NCBI RefSeq assembly: GCF_001487165.1
Contig: NZ_LN913006.1
Span: 1,301,293 to 1,365,292, forward strand
Direction of reading: 5' to 3'
Source: Blautia massiliensis (ex Durand et al. 2017)
GTDB taxonomy: Bacteria > Bacillota > Clostridia > Lachnospirales > Lachnospiraceae
DNA: 64,000 nucleotides
In this document: positions 56,038-64,000 of the stretch, piece after piece
Position numbering within the stretch: the first letter of the stretch is position 1
How the letters are laid out: each line of letters opens with the position of its first letter
Notes under the pieces: generated by a model
Seen by the model: only the letters and a program-made list of their open reading frames with translations
Told to the model about the DNA's origin: nothing
Databases searched by the model: none
Translations under genes and position numbers: made by a program

Positions 56038-56073
56038 ACCGTCCCGGAAAATGTTTTTTCGGGACGGTTTTTC
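56038..56073 (+). terminator. Terminator of pgi
   Basis: ACCGTCCCG and CGGGACGGT form a perfect nine-base stem around a 13-base loop, then T residues. Confidence 0.92.
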
Positions 56074-56111
56074 TGTATATGTGACCTTAACCGGGAAAGG
56101 AAATCTTAAAT

Positions 56112-56942
56112 ATGCAGCAGATAAAAATGATCGGTCTTGATCTGGACGGAACTCTTCTGAATACAAAAAAAGAACTCACAGAAAATACCAGGCGCGTTCT
56201 CAAGGAAGCTATTGATGCAGGTATCCTTGTTCTGATGGCTACCGGCCGGCCATATACCGGCATTCCCGCGGAACTGAGAAATTTTCCGGGAATTCACTAT
56301 GCTCTCACCTCCAACGGAGCCAGAGTCCTTGATACAGACCATAATAAACTTCTTATCGAGCAGCTTCTTCCCATGGAAAGTGCAAAAAAAGCTCTCCGTA
56401 TCTTTGAAAAATATGATACTTTAAGTGAGATCTATTTTGACGGCCAGGGATATGCAGACGCTGCCAAGCTTGATAATGTAGGAAAATACCATCACGACCC
56501 TAATATGTGGAATTATGTCCGTACTACCCGTATCGCGGTTCCGAACATCCAGGATGTCATTACAAAAGAAAACAGAAGCATGGATAAAGTCCAGGCGCTT
56601 TTTGCAGACATGGAGGAACGTGCCGCCGCCTGGAAGGAATTAAGTGAACTTAAGGAGCTGGAGCTTGTAGGCTCCTTAAGCTACAATATTGAGATCAACG
56701 CCGCCGGTGTCAACAAAGGAACCTCTCTTGTTGCTCTTGGCGAAATGCTGGGAATCCCAAGGGAATCCATTATGGCATGCGGAGACGGTGACAACGATGT
56801 CCATCTTCTCCGGGAAGTCGGTTTTGGCGTAGCCATGGCCAATGCACAGCCCCAGGTAAAAGAAGCAGCCGATTATATTACTGCTTCCAATGACGAAGAC
56901 GGTGTAGCACGCGTCATTGAAAAGTTTGCGCTGCACCGATGA
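56112..56942 (+). CDS. Cof-type HAD-IIB phosphatase
   Basis: 276 residues. HAD motifs: DLDGTLL at 9-15 with the nucleophile Asp, LMATGRPY (motif II), Lys in the KGTSLVALGEMLG region and GDGDNDVHLL (motif IV). The IIB cap domain lies between. Family members dephosphorylate sugar phosphates or pyridoxal phosphate; substrate unknown here. Located behind the pgi terminator with its own ribosome site (AAAGGAAA). Confidence 0.9.
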   Translation: MQQIKMIGLDLDGTLLNTKKELTENTRRVLKEAIDAGILVLMATGRPYTGIPAELRNFPGIHYALTSNGARVLDTDHNKLLIEQLLPMESAKKALRIFEKYDTLSEIYFDGQGYADAAKLDNVGKYHHDPNMWNYVRTTRIAVPNIQDVITKENRSMDKVQALFADMEERAAAWKELSELKELELVGSLSYNIEINAAGVNKGTSLVALGEMLGIPRESIMACGDGDNDVHLLREVGFGVAMANAQPQVKEAADYITASNDEDGVARVIEKFALHR

Positions 56943-56962
56943 GATATTCTATTATGTATGCC

Positions 56963-57004
56963 AAAAAGGAACCGACAGTTTTTACGCTGTCGGTTCCTTT
57001 TTTA
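56963..57004 (+). terminator. Terminator after the HAD phosphatase gene
   Basis: AAAAGGAACCGACAG pairs with CTGTCGGTTCCTTTT around TTTTTACG, followed by T residues; A and T runs also suit the minus-strand gene at 57039. Confidence 0.93.
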
Positions 57005-57038
57005 GAATGGGATTGAATAGCGGTACATTCACATTCGA

Positions 57039-58487
57039 TCAATATTCATAGTTTCCTGCCGGCTGTTTGATCCTGGTAAGAAGATCATGCCAGGACTGAT
57101 CCCAGATATACCATTTTCCGGTTTTGGAGTGCTTATATGTACAGATCCATCTGGAACTGTCGCTACCTGCAAAATCAGTAAATGATCTGTAGATCGCAGG
57201 AGTGGTCTGGGTCGGTTCAAAATACGGGATATCTTCACTGATGGAATTTCCCTTACCCGGAAGTGTGTCCTGTCTTAACGTAATGGAAATCGGTTTAGAC
57301 GGAGTATAATTGTTGGCTGGAGTTGCTCCGTTCAGGTAAGAATTACCAAGATATTTATATCCGTTATCCGCTTTCATACGATCTCTCAAAAAGTTTTTGT
57401 AATACTGAGTCATCTCTTTATTGTTGAGATAAGAAATCATCTCCTCGCAGTCCGTCGGATTGGTCGGTGTCCAGGTACGATATGCAAGGATCAGAAGAGC
57501 CATGGTCTTATAGCGTCCGTCTGCCGTTGTGATATCATACTGTTTCAGCTCCTCTGCATTGGTCGGGATCGTGGTAAAGGTGTAAGTATAGGTATTTATC
57601 GTTACATTAATGACTTCCTTCTGTCCTTTATCATTGGTGATCTCTTTTTTTGCAGATTTAGTTCCTTTTGTAAGAACCGGCTCCACCTGTTTCTTTACTG
57701 TCTGTGTCACGTGGACAGTACAGCTACCTCGCCAGGTACTCTTATCCCGGACCTGGATCTTTGTTGTTCCCACATTCACTGCCGTTACTTTGCCTTTACT
57801 GTCTACAGTTGCAACAGATGTATCATCACTGGTCCATACAAGAATCTCTTTATAATTCTTTACCTGAAGCTGTCTCACATCACCTTTATTCATATTTAAG
57901 GTGGTGGCACTTAAAGATGGTTTCGGCACCGGTGTAGGTGTCGGCTTCGGCTTCGGTTTCTGCGCTGCTTTTACTGTAACCTTACAATTGAATTTCTTCG
58001 TATTTGCCTTCGCTGTGATCACTGCTGTTCCTTTTCTCACTGCGGTGATCTTTCCTTTGGAATCCACACGTGCGATCTTCGGATTGGAAGAAGAATATTT
58101 CACCTTCACAGTTGTTCCTGTCAATTTAATGGCACTGGATTTCTTTTCTGTTAATGTCAGCGATGTCCTGCTGAGCTTCGGTGTTTCTACCTTTACAACA
58201 CATTTATATGTTTTTTTGCTTACCTTTGCATAGATCGTTGCGGAACCTTTATTTTTGGCAACCACCTGACCTTTGCTGTTTACGGTCGCAACGCTCTTTT
58301 TGGAAGATCTCCAGGCAACCTTCCGCCTGGTTCCGGTAACCTTAAGTGTTGTCTTCTCACCTTTTAAAAGAGTTACTTTTGTTCTGTTCAGTTTTGGTGC
58401 GGCGCTGACCGTCACACTTCCAAATGCCATCGTAAAAATAAGGCTGATCAGCAGCACAAAACACAACAGATTTTTTTTCTTTTTCAT
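57039..58487 (-). CDS. Secreted surface protein with Big_2 Ig-like domains
   Basis: 482 residues: a signal peptide (LCFVLLISLIFTMAFG, cleavage near VSAAP), two consecutive Big_2 domains (about 35-105 and 106-180) with WRSSKKSVATVNSKG and SSSNPKIARVDSKG repeats, a KPKPKPTPTPVPKP linker, a third Big_2 domain (about 195-265), then an unrelated C-terminal domain of about 210 residues rich in aromatic residues. No LPXTG motif is visible. Such proteins bind surfaces or glycans; the C-terminal function is unknown. GAAAGGGGG precedes the ATG at 58487. Confidence 0.88.
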   Translation of the reverse strand: MKKKKNLLCFVLLISLIFTMAFGSVTVSAAPKLNRTKVTLLKGEKTTLKVTGTRRKVAWRSSKKSVATVNSKGQVVAKNKGSATIYAKVSKKTYKCVVKVETPKLSRTSLTLTEKKSSAIKLTGTTVKVKYSSSNPKIARVDSKGKITAVRKGTAVITAKANTKKFNCKVTVKAAQKPKPKPTPTPVPKPSLSATTLNMNKGDVRQLQVKNYKEILVWTSDDTSVATVDSKGKVTAVNVGTTKIQVRDKSTWRGSCTVHVTQTVKKQVEPVLTKGTKSAKKEITNDKGQKEVINVTINTYTYTFTTIPTNAEELKQYDITTADGRYKTMALLILAYRTWTPTNPTDCEEMISYLNNKEMTQYYKNFLRDRMKADNGYKYLGNSYLNGATPANNYTPSKPISITLRQDTLPGKGNSISEDIPYFEPTQTTPAIYRSFTDFAGSDSSRWICTYKHSKTGKWYIWDQSWHDLLTRIKQPAGNYEY

Positions 58488-58649
58488 TCTGATTTCCCCC
58501 TTTCCGGTAAAACGTATATTTACGTCATATATTGCTTTAATCATATTTTAGAGGAAATCCCTTATAAAAACACTAGCACTTATGATAGTATCCTTGTAAA
58601 TATAATCGTTTATATTCTTTCATCGCCCATACCGGGGCTTATTGTCAGG

Positions 58650-58732
58650 AAACAAAAATAAAACAGGACTGATTTTTGATACAGATACTTGAAATCAAAA
58701 GTTTCATCTGTTTAAAAATCAGTCCTGTTATA
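58650..58732 (-). terminator. Long hairpin terminator downstream of cinA
   Basis: AACAGGACTGATTTTT (58662-58677) and AAAAATCAGTCCTGTT (58714-58729) are exact complements over 16 bases; inside, CAGAT-TGAAA pairs with TTTCA-ATCTG. On the minus strand it is followed by TTTTATTTTTG. The stem is unusually long for a simple terminator. Between it and the surface protein no gene is seen. Confidence 0.85.
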
Positions 58733-58781
58733 TAAAAAATATCATGGTTGATCCGTAATAGCAGGCAGATCAAGGCATTCG

Positions 58782-60038
58782 CTATCTGCTCATAATGATA
58801 CAGTCACGTAACATCGCCAGTGCATGCGCTGTAGTCTGCTCGCGGATCCGCATGCGGTTTCCTGTAAAGTGGAACTCTTTGGCAATAGCCTTGTCCTTAT
58901 AGCAGCAGCCCATAAATACAGTACCAACCGGAGTTTCCTTTGTTCCGCCTCCCGGTCCTGCCAGACCCGTCACGGAAATACTGATGTCTGCTCCGGATGC
59001 TTTGCAGGCGCCCTTTGCCATTTCTCTGGCACATTTGGCGGAAACTGCCCCCTGCTCCTTCAGAGTACGCTTCTTCACTCCCAGACATTTATGCTTGGCC
59101 TTGTTACTGTAAGTCACAAAGCCATAGCCAAACACCTCAGACGCACCAGATACATTGACAATGCGCTGGGCGATCATACCGCCGGTAAGCGATTCCGCCA
59201 GGGAAAGCTTCAGATCTTTCTCTTTCAGAAGATCGATCACCGCTTCCTCCAGTGTCTTGCTCTCATCTGTGGCGAAAACATTCTCTCCAAAACGCTTCTT
59301 TAGCTCCTTGACAACCGGTTTGATCAGCTTTCTGCAGGCCTTTTCATTCTCTGCGCTTGCTGTCACACGAAGATGCACTTCACCGGTTTTTGCATAAGGT
59401 GCAATGGTAGGATTGGTCTGGCTTTCGATCAGATCCTGGATTTCCTCTGCTACCTGACTCTCACCGATCCCGCTGATCTTTACCATCTGGGACACAATGA
59501 TCTCCGGTTGGTTTTTCTGCAGATACGGGACAACATACTCCTCGAACATGGGCTTCAGCTCATTGGGAGGACCCGGAAGAAGGATCGCGGTTTTTCCTTT
59601 TTTCTCAAGGATCAATCCCGGAGCAGTTCCGTTATGATTGTCAAGAACAATGGCTCCCTCAGGAACCATGGCCTGTTTATAGTTGTTCTTCGTGATACGT
59701 CTCTGAGGATTGTTTTTCTCATATTCCTTCAAATATTTATCGATCAGTTTCCTTGAGTGGGAATCTTCCTTAAGAGGCATTCCCATCAGATCCGCAGTTA
59801 CTTCCTTGGTGATATCATCCTCTGTTGGTCCAAGACCTCCGGTGAGGATCACAACATCGGAACGATCCAGTGCAGTACGGATCACGTCACGCATACGGCC
59901 TTCATTATCACCTACTACATCCTGATAGTAAACACTTAACCCAAGCAGGGCGCATTTTTCAGAAAGATAGGCGCTGTTGGTATTTACGATATTTCCTAGA
60001 AGGATCTCGGTTCCTACGGATATCAGTTCTGTGATCAT
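58782..60038 (-). CDS. cinA: CinA family protein (competence/damage-inducible, NMN amidohydrolase/ADP-ribose pyrophosphatase type)
   Basis: 418 residues: an N-terminal MoCF-biosynthesis-like domain (GTEILLGNIVNTNSAYLSEKCA, ILTGGLGPTEDDIT) and C-terminal CinA domain (LAESLTGGMIAQRIVNVSGASEVF, VTGLAGPGGGT) with NMN deamidase activity in other species. Takes part in pyridine nucleotide recycling. Last gene of the operon. Confidence 0.94.
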   Translation of the reverse strand: MITELISVGTEILLGNIVNTNSAYLSEKCALLGLSVYYQDVVGDNEGRMRDVIRTALDRSDVVILTGGLGPTEDDITKEVTADLMGMPLKEDSHSRKLIDKYLKEYEKNNPQRRITKNNYKQAMVPEGAIVLDNHNGTAPGLILEKKGKTAILLPGPPNELKPMFEEYVVPYLQKNQPEIIVSQMVKISGIGESQVAEEIQDLIESQTNPTIAPYAKTGEVHLRVTASAENEKACRKLIKPVVKELKKRFGENVFATDESKTLEEAVIDLLKEKDLKLSLAESLTGGMIAQRIVNVSGASEVFGYGFVTYSNKAKHKCLGVKKRTLKEQGAVSAKCAREMAKGACKASGADISISVTGLAGPGGGTKETPVGTVFMGCCYKDKAIAKEFHFTGNRMRIREQTTAHALAMLRDCIIMSR

Positions 60039-60069
60039 GAAAAGAAACTCCTTTCGTATACTCTGATCC

Positions 60070-60609
60070 CTACTCCTGCATGGAAAGGACCTTTCTGTTC
60101 TGCATGATATAAGTCAGCAGGGAAATAATGGTCAGTGCAACGGACAGCCAGATAAATATCTGTGTCAGCACTGCAAAAACACCTCCGAAATCCAGCATCA
60201 GAAGTATGATCATGATCATCTGGGAAACGGTTTTGAATTTTCCCCAGTAGTTTGCGGCAATGACAATTCCGTTCTCCGCTGCGATCAGACGGAAACCGCT
60301 GATGATAAATTCCCGTCCGATGATAATGATCACAACCCATGCCGGAAGCTTGTCAACCTCGATCATGCAGATCATGGCAGAGCATACCAGAAGCTTGTCT
60401 GCCAGCGGATCCATAAATTTTCCAAAATTGGTTATCAGGTTATATTTTCTGGCAAGATGACCGTCAAACCAGTCTGTCACACTTGCTGCGACAAAAATCG
60501 CAAGACAGATCCAACGGTTTGCTTCTCCTCCCCAGCCTGTCAGTAAGAAAACTACAAGAAATGGTACAAGTATCATTCTTGCAACTGTAAGTTTATTCGG
60601 TGTATTCAT
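60070..60609 (-). CDS. pgsA: CDP-diacylglycerol-glycerol-3-phosphate 3-phosphatidyltransferase
   Basis: 179 residues with four to five transmembrane segments and the CDP-alcohol phosphotransferase motif DWFDGHLARKYNLITNFGKFMDPLADK (shortened family pattern DGxxARxxxxxxxxGxxxDxxxD). It makes phosphatidylglycerol phosphate, precursor of anionic lipids. The start overlaps the rimO end by 17 bases. Confidence 0.95.
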   Translation of the reverse strand: MNTPNKLTVARMILVPFLVVFLLTGWGGEANRWICLAIFVAASVTDWFDGHLARKYNLITNFGKFMDPLADKLLVCSAMICMIEVDKLPAWVVIIIIGREFIISGFRLIAAENGIVIAANYWGKFKTVSQMIMIILLMLDFGGVFAVLTQIFIWLSVALTIISLLTYIMQNRKVLSMQE

Positions 60610-61930
60610 CGCTCAGCACTCCTATCAAATCATACTCAAGCGCACCTGTCACACGTACCTTTGCAAAATCACCTGTCATAAGCAGTTCGCCTGTCTGAAC
60701 GAAAATGTATCCGTCAACCTTCGGTGCATCCCCGTAGGTACGTCCGATATAGGCACTTTCATCTGCAACTTTTCCTTCGATCATAACAAGAAGTTCCTGT
60801 CCGATACGGTCCTGGCCTCTGTCATAAGAAATCTCCTGCTGAAGCTCCATCAGCTCGTCTCTGCGTTCTTCCTTCACTTCTTCCGGAACCTGGTCTGCCA
60901 TCTCTGCTGCCGGGGTATTCTCCTCCGGAGAGTAAGTGAAGACACCGAGACGGTCAAATTCCATCTCATCTACGAACTCCTTCAGTTCTTCATGGTCTTC
61001 CTCCGTCTCACCCGGAAATCCGGTGATCAGAGTTGTACGCAGTACGATATCCGGAATCTCCTTACGGAGCTTTCCGACAATATCGATCAGTTCCTGTTTG
61101 GAAGTACGGCGGCCCATTCTTTTAAGAATTCGGTCCGATGCGTGCTGGATCGGAATATCCAGATAATGACAGATCTTCTTCTCATCACGAATGGTTTCGA
61201 TCAGTTCATCGTAAATCTCCTCCGGATAACAGTAAAGGATGCGGATCCAACGGATACCTCTGATCTCACAGAGCTTCTTTAAAAGAATGTGAAGAGATTT
61301 TTTGCCGTAAAGATCCTTTCCATAAACGGTGGTCTCCTGTGCTACCAGGATCAGCTCTTTCACTCCCTGTTCAGCCATATCCTCTGCCTGGGCAATGAGG
61401 CGCTCCATTGGGACGCTTCGAAATTTACCTCTGAGCTTCGGGATGATGCAGTAGGTACAGTGCTTGTCGCAGCCTTCCGCGATCTTCAGGTAGCCGAAAT
61501 GTCCACCTGTTGTAAGGACACGTTTGCTTCCTGTATCCGGCAGATAATCAATATCACGGAATTCTTCGAAATGATTTCCGGCTACTGCTTCCTCCAGAGC
61601 CTTTACGATGTCGCCGTAGGATGTAGTTCCAAGAACAGCATCGACCTCCGGAACCTCCTCAATGATCTCTTTCTGGTATCGCTGTGCCATACAGCCGGTA
61701 ACAATCAGTGCATGGCAGCTTCCTGTTTTTTTGTATTCTGCCATTTCAAGAATGGTTTCCACACTCTCTTCCTTGGCATCCTTGATAAAACAGCAGGTAT
61801 TGATCACGATTGCATCTGCCTGTGTTTCATCGTCTGTGATCTCATGACCTCCGGCTGTAAGAAGTCCCAGCATTTCCTCAGAATCCGCCAGGTTCTTGTC
61901 ACAGCCAAGAGAGATGAATAATATTTTCAT
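60593..61930 (-). CDS. rimO: Ribosomal protein S12 methylthiotransferase
   Basis: 445 residues. N-terminal UPF0004 domain with SLGCDKNLADSE, the radical SAM motif CDKHCTYC (second 4Fe-4S cluster), and a C-terminal TRAM domain. It adds a methylthio group to an Asp of ribosomal protein S12. The frame opens at 62026 but the ATG at 61930 has GGAG eight bases upstream. Confidence 0.93.
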   Translation of the reverse strand: MKILFISLGCDKNLADSEEMLGLLTAGGHEITDDETQADAIVINTCCFIKDAKEESVETILEMAEYKKTGSCHALIVTGCMAQRYQKEIIEEVPEVDAVLGTTSYGDIVKALEEAVAGNHFEEFRDIDYLPDTGSKRVLTTGGHFGYLKIAEGCDKHCTYCIIPKLRGKFRSVPMERLIAQAEDMAEQGVKELILVAQETTVYGKDLYGKKSLHILLKKLCEIRGIRWIRILYCYPEEIYDELIETIRDEKKICHYLDIPIQHASDRILKRMGRRTSKQELIDIVGKLRKEIPDIVLRTTLITGFPGETEEDHEELKEFVDEMEFDRLGVFTYSPEENTPAAEMADQVPEEVKEERRDELMELQQEISYDRGQDRIGQELLVMIEGKVADESAYIGRTYGDAPKVDGYIFVQTGELLMTGDFAKVRVTGALEYDLIGVLSDEYTE

Positions 61931-61934
61931 AAAA

Positions 61935-62285
61935 TTACTCCGCTTCTGTCTGAGCTGCTTCTGCAGTCTCAGTGCCTTCTGCGGTCTCGCCCTCTGCTGC
62001 CTCAAGAGCCTCCTTCTCAGCTTCAAGAGCCTCCAGCTCTTCCTCTTCCTCCTGTCCGGGAAGGATCTTTACTTTGCCCTTGTAAAGCTCATCAATGGCA
62101 ACGGAAAGCGGTTTCTTTCCTGCTGCACCAGGTACAAGCGGCTCTGCTCCTGCGATCAGCTGGCGGGCACGTTTGCTTGCTGCAAGTACAAGAGAATAAC
62201 GGCTGTTCAGCACGAGAGCCTCATCGTCGTCCTCGTTGTTTGTGTTGATAGCCTCAATTAATTCTGAATAAGATGGATGTATCAT
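61935..62285 (-). CDS. rpoZ: RNA polymerase omega subunit with acidic tail
   Basis: 116 residues. The omega core (SYSELIEAINTN, SRYSLVLAASKRARQL and KPLSVAIDELYKGKV) is followed by a C-terminal tail of about 40 residues dominated by Glu and Ala. The acidic extension is longer than in B. subtilis YloH/RpoZ. Omega stabilises the beta-prime subunit. Standard position after gmk. Confidence 0.92.
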   Translation of the reverse strand: MIHPSYSELIEAINTNNEDDDEALVLNSRYSLVLAASKRARQLIAGAEPLVPGAAGKKPLSVAIDELYKGKVKILPGQEEEEELEALEAEKEALEAAEGETAEGTETAEAAQTEAE

Positions 62286-62338
62286 ATCTTTTCTCCCTTC
62301 TGTAACGGCAGGGCCGTATTTAACTTGTTAATTGGTAT

Positions 62339-62959
62339 TTATAAAAAAGCTTCCGCTTCTTTCTGGATCCTGGATACAAAATCATGATTCCTGGATGTAC
62401 GCATGCGCTCACACCGGAGGGTCTCATGAAGTGTATCAACACATTCCTCCAGATCATCATTGATCAGGAGATAATCATATTTATCCATTCCTCTGGATTC
62501 TTCAACCGCTCTTCTGAGACGCCCGTTGATCACATCCAGAGTCTCTGTTCCTCGACCTACCAGACGGTTCTTAAGCTCCTCCATAGACGGCGGACATACA
62601 AATACCAGCAGTGTATCCGGAAACTTCTCACGGATCTTCATGGCACCCTGGATCTCAATCTCAAGGATCACATCTTTCCCTGCGGAAAGCTGCTCCTCTA
62701 CATATTTGCGGGGTGTGCCATAATAATTCTCCACATACTGCGCATACTCGATCAGTCCGTCTTCCCGGATCAGCTGTTCAAATTCTTCTTTTGTGCGGAA
62801 GAAATAAGCCTCTCCGTCCTTCTCGCCTGGTCTTGGATTTCTGGTAGTAACAGAAACAGATAATGCATAATTGTCATATTTTTCCATCAGCCGTTTCATG
62901 ACAGTACCTTTTCCGGAACCGGAAAAGCCCGAAACAACAACTAAAATTCCCTTACTCAT
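62339..62959 (-). CDS. gmk: Guanylate kinase
   Basis: 206 residues. P-loop GFSGSGKGT (residues 9-17), SVSVTTRNPRPGEKDGEAYFF for GMP binding and EIEIQGAMKI. The frame opens at 63049, but the ATG at 62959 follows GGAGGAAG and overlaps remA by eight bases, so it is preferred. It phosphorylates GMP to GDP. Confidence 0.96.
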   Translation of the reverse strand: MSKGILVVVSGFSGSGKGTVMKRLMEKYDNYALSVSVTTRNPRPGEKDGEAYFFRTKEEFEQLIREDGLIEYAQYVENYYGTPRKYVEEQLSAGKDVILEIEIQGAMKIREKFPDTLLVFVCPPSMEELKNRLVGRGTETLDVINGRLRRAVEESRGMDKYDYLLINDDLEECVDTLHETLRCERMRTSRNHDFVSRIQKEAEAFL

Positions 62960-63224
62960 TTTCTTCCTCCCTCGTTTCCTCTCCATACGCTTCCGAAAAT
63001 CTCCTGGCAATGGTTTCCGGCTGCAGAGCGGAAAGGACAAGATAATCATCGGAAGTAACGATCACTGCTTTTGTTTTTCTTCCCTGTGTGGCATCGATCA
63101 GAGTTCGGGTCCCCTTGACACTCTGTATCATGCGCTTTACAGGAGCGGCATCCGGACTTACCACAGCCACGATCTTGCGTGAATTGACAACATTTCCAAA
63201 GCCTACATTAATAAGTTTCGCCAT
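62952..63224 (-). CDS. remA: RemA/DUF370 regulatory protein
   Basis: 90 residues. LINVGFGNVVNSRKIVAVVSPDAAPVKRMI and TRTLIDATQGRKTKAVIVTSD match RemA, a DNA-binding regulator of matrix genes in B. subtilis. In Clostridia it is linked to gmk and yicC, as here. Confidence 0.93.
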   Translation of the reverse strand: MAKLINVGFGNVVNSRKIVAVVSPDAAPVKRMIQSVKGTRTLIDATQGRKTKAVIVTSDDYLVLSALQPETIARRFSEAYGEETREEENE

Positions 63225-63269
63225 TTACGCTCTCCCTTTCTGTCTGTGTACAGCCTGTTTCCTGCCCGG

Positions 63270-64000
63270 TTACTCGATATTCTGGATCTGCTCACGGATC
63301 TTCTCGATCTCTGTCTTCAGATCGATGGCCGCGTTGGATACAATAAGATCATTGGATTTAGACAGGATAGTGTTCGCCTCACGGTTCATCTCCTGTGCCA
63401 TGAAATCCATCTTACGTCCCACGCCCTCGTTCTCATCCAGGATCTTTCTCATTCCGTGGATGTGGCTTCGAAGACGTACCGTCTCCTCATCATTGCAGAT
63501 CTTATCTGAAAAAAGTATCACCTCTGCGGCGATCCTGGAATCATCGATCTGGTTATCTTCAAGTAGCTCGTGCATCTTGGCTTCCAGTTTCTCCCGATAA
63601 GCCTTCACTACTTCCGGAGAACGTTTTTCCACTACATCGACCTTTGCTTCCAGTCCGTCCAGCTTCCCAAGAAGATCCTGTTTCAGATTAGCACCCTCAC
63701 GTTGGCGGGTCTCCACAAATTTCCGGCAGGCCTCATGAAGCGGACCCTCCAGAAAATTCCAGAGCTCTTCCTCATCCGGAGCCTGCTCTTCCATCGTAAA
63801 CACATCCGGATATCTGGAAAGTGTGGAAACACGGATATCATTCTCGATCCCCAGTTCCTCACTCATCTGGTTCAGATAGCCCAGATATTCCTTTGCCAGC
63901 TCTGCATTGTATTTCAGAGCCATTCCGCCCATTGTATAGTCTTCATAGGTGATGAACACATCGACTTTGCCGCGGCGGATATAAGTCTTCATCACATTTC
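63270..64000 (-). CDS. YicC family endoribonuclease, 5' end outside window
   Basis: About 243 C-terminal residues of a family of ~290. The frame continues in from the window end: MKTYIRRGKVDVFITYEDYTMGG. VGRKMDFMAQEMNREANTILSKSND is the signature of the YicC/DUF1732 C-terminal domain. E. coli YicC participates in RNA turnover as an endoribonuclease. The apparent ATG at 63992 is internal. Confidence 0.9.
   Translation of the reverse strand, partial: NVMKTYIRRGKVDVFITYEDYTMGGMALKYNAELAKEYLGYLNQMSEELGIENDIRVSTLSRYPDVFTMEEQAPDEEELWNFLEGPLHEACRKFVETRQREGANLKQDLLGKLDGLEAKVDVVEKRSPEVVKAYREKLEAKMHELLEDNQIDDSRIAAEVILFSDKICNDEETVRLRSHIHGMRKILDENEGVGRKMDFMAQEMNREANTILSKSNDLIVSNAAIDLKTEIEKIREQIQNIE

Overview
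The window is a 64 kb piece of chromosome from a low-to-moderate GC Gram-positive anaerobe, most probably a gut Lachnospiraceae (Blautia/Dorea/Ruminococcus-like). This rests on gene content and order: a radC-mreBCD-PBP2-minDE-rodA cluster, an rplU-prp-rpmA-obg-yhbY-nadD-yqeK-rsfS operon next to RNase G and two radical-SAM-associated genes, a yicC-remA-gmk-rpoZ-rimO-pgsA-cinA operon, a yggS-sepF-ylmH group, strong AGGAGG ribosome binding sites and Firmicutes-type promoters. The assignment is inference; no rRNA or tRNA gene is present to anchor it.

Layout. 1-3627 (+): 3' part of a PLP lyase gene and two FAD oxidoreductases. 3733-13252 (+): cell-shape and division operon (radC, mreB, mreC, mreD, PBP2, minD, minE, rodA, D,D-carboxypeptidase) closed by a strong terminator; no minC is present in it. 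13329-20061: an acidic membrane-anchored protein (-), then HD phosphohydrolase, DNA polymerase IV, a small P-loop protein, a MYG1-family protein, a small unknown protein and a cytoplasmic GH13 amylase (+). 20282-21664 (-): citrate synthase. 21960-25585 (+): remnant of a purine permease, a two-component system, a GNAT acetyltransferase and a DegV protein. 25760-28322 (+): a cysteine-rich small protein behind a structured leader, a CYTH protein, rhamnulose-1-phosphate aldolase with an elaborate control region, and a small unknown protein.

28544-38812 is all on the minus strand: a tyrosine recombinase bracketed by inverted repeats, dtd and an AI-2E family transporter, a cytidylate-kinase-like protein, then a run HlyD-like - yggS - sepF - ylmH - aroB - lspA - rluA. 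lexA (39027, +) is divergent from it. 39824-47956 (-) holds the ribosome/tRNA/NAD maintenance operons listed above. 48391-54135 (-) is the most accessory-looking part: a frameshifted esterase pseudogene, a Nudix hydrolase, an AEC transporter, a nuclease-like/ATPase protein, an AlkD-type DNA glycosylase and an NhaC antiporter. 54441-56942 (+) holds pgi and a HAD phosphatase; 57039-58487 (-) an Ig-like surface protein; 58782-64000 (-) the cinA to yicC operon, cut by the window end.

Most of the window is housekeeping: peptidoglycan elongation and septum placement, ribosome maturation, nucleotide and cofactor supply, DNA repair. No CRISPR array, complete IS element, prophage or known defence island was seen. 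The strongest candidates for something undescribed are the recombinase locus with its flanking inverted repeats (28432-29753), the structured leader before the CxCxxCxxC protein (25647-25738), the repeated boxes before rhaD (26803-27053), and the nuclease-like/ATPase - AlkD - NhaC gene set (50642-54135).
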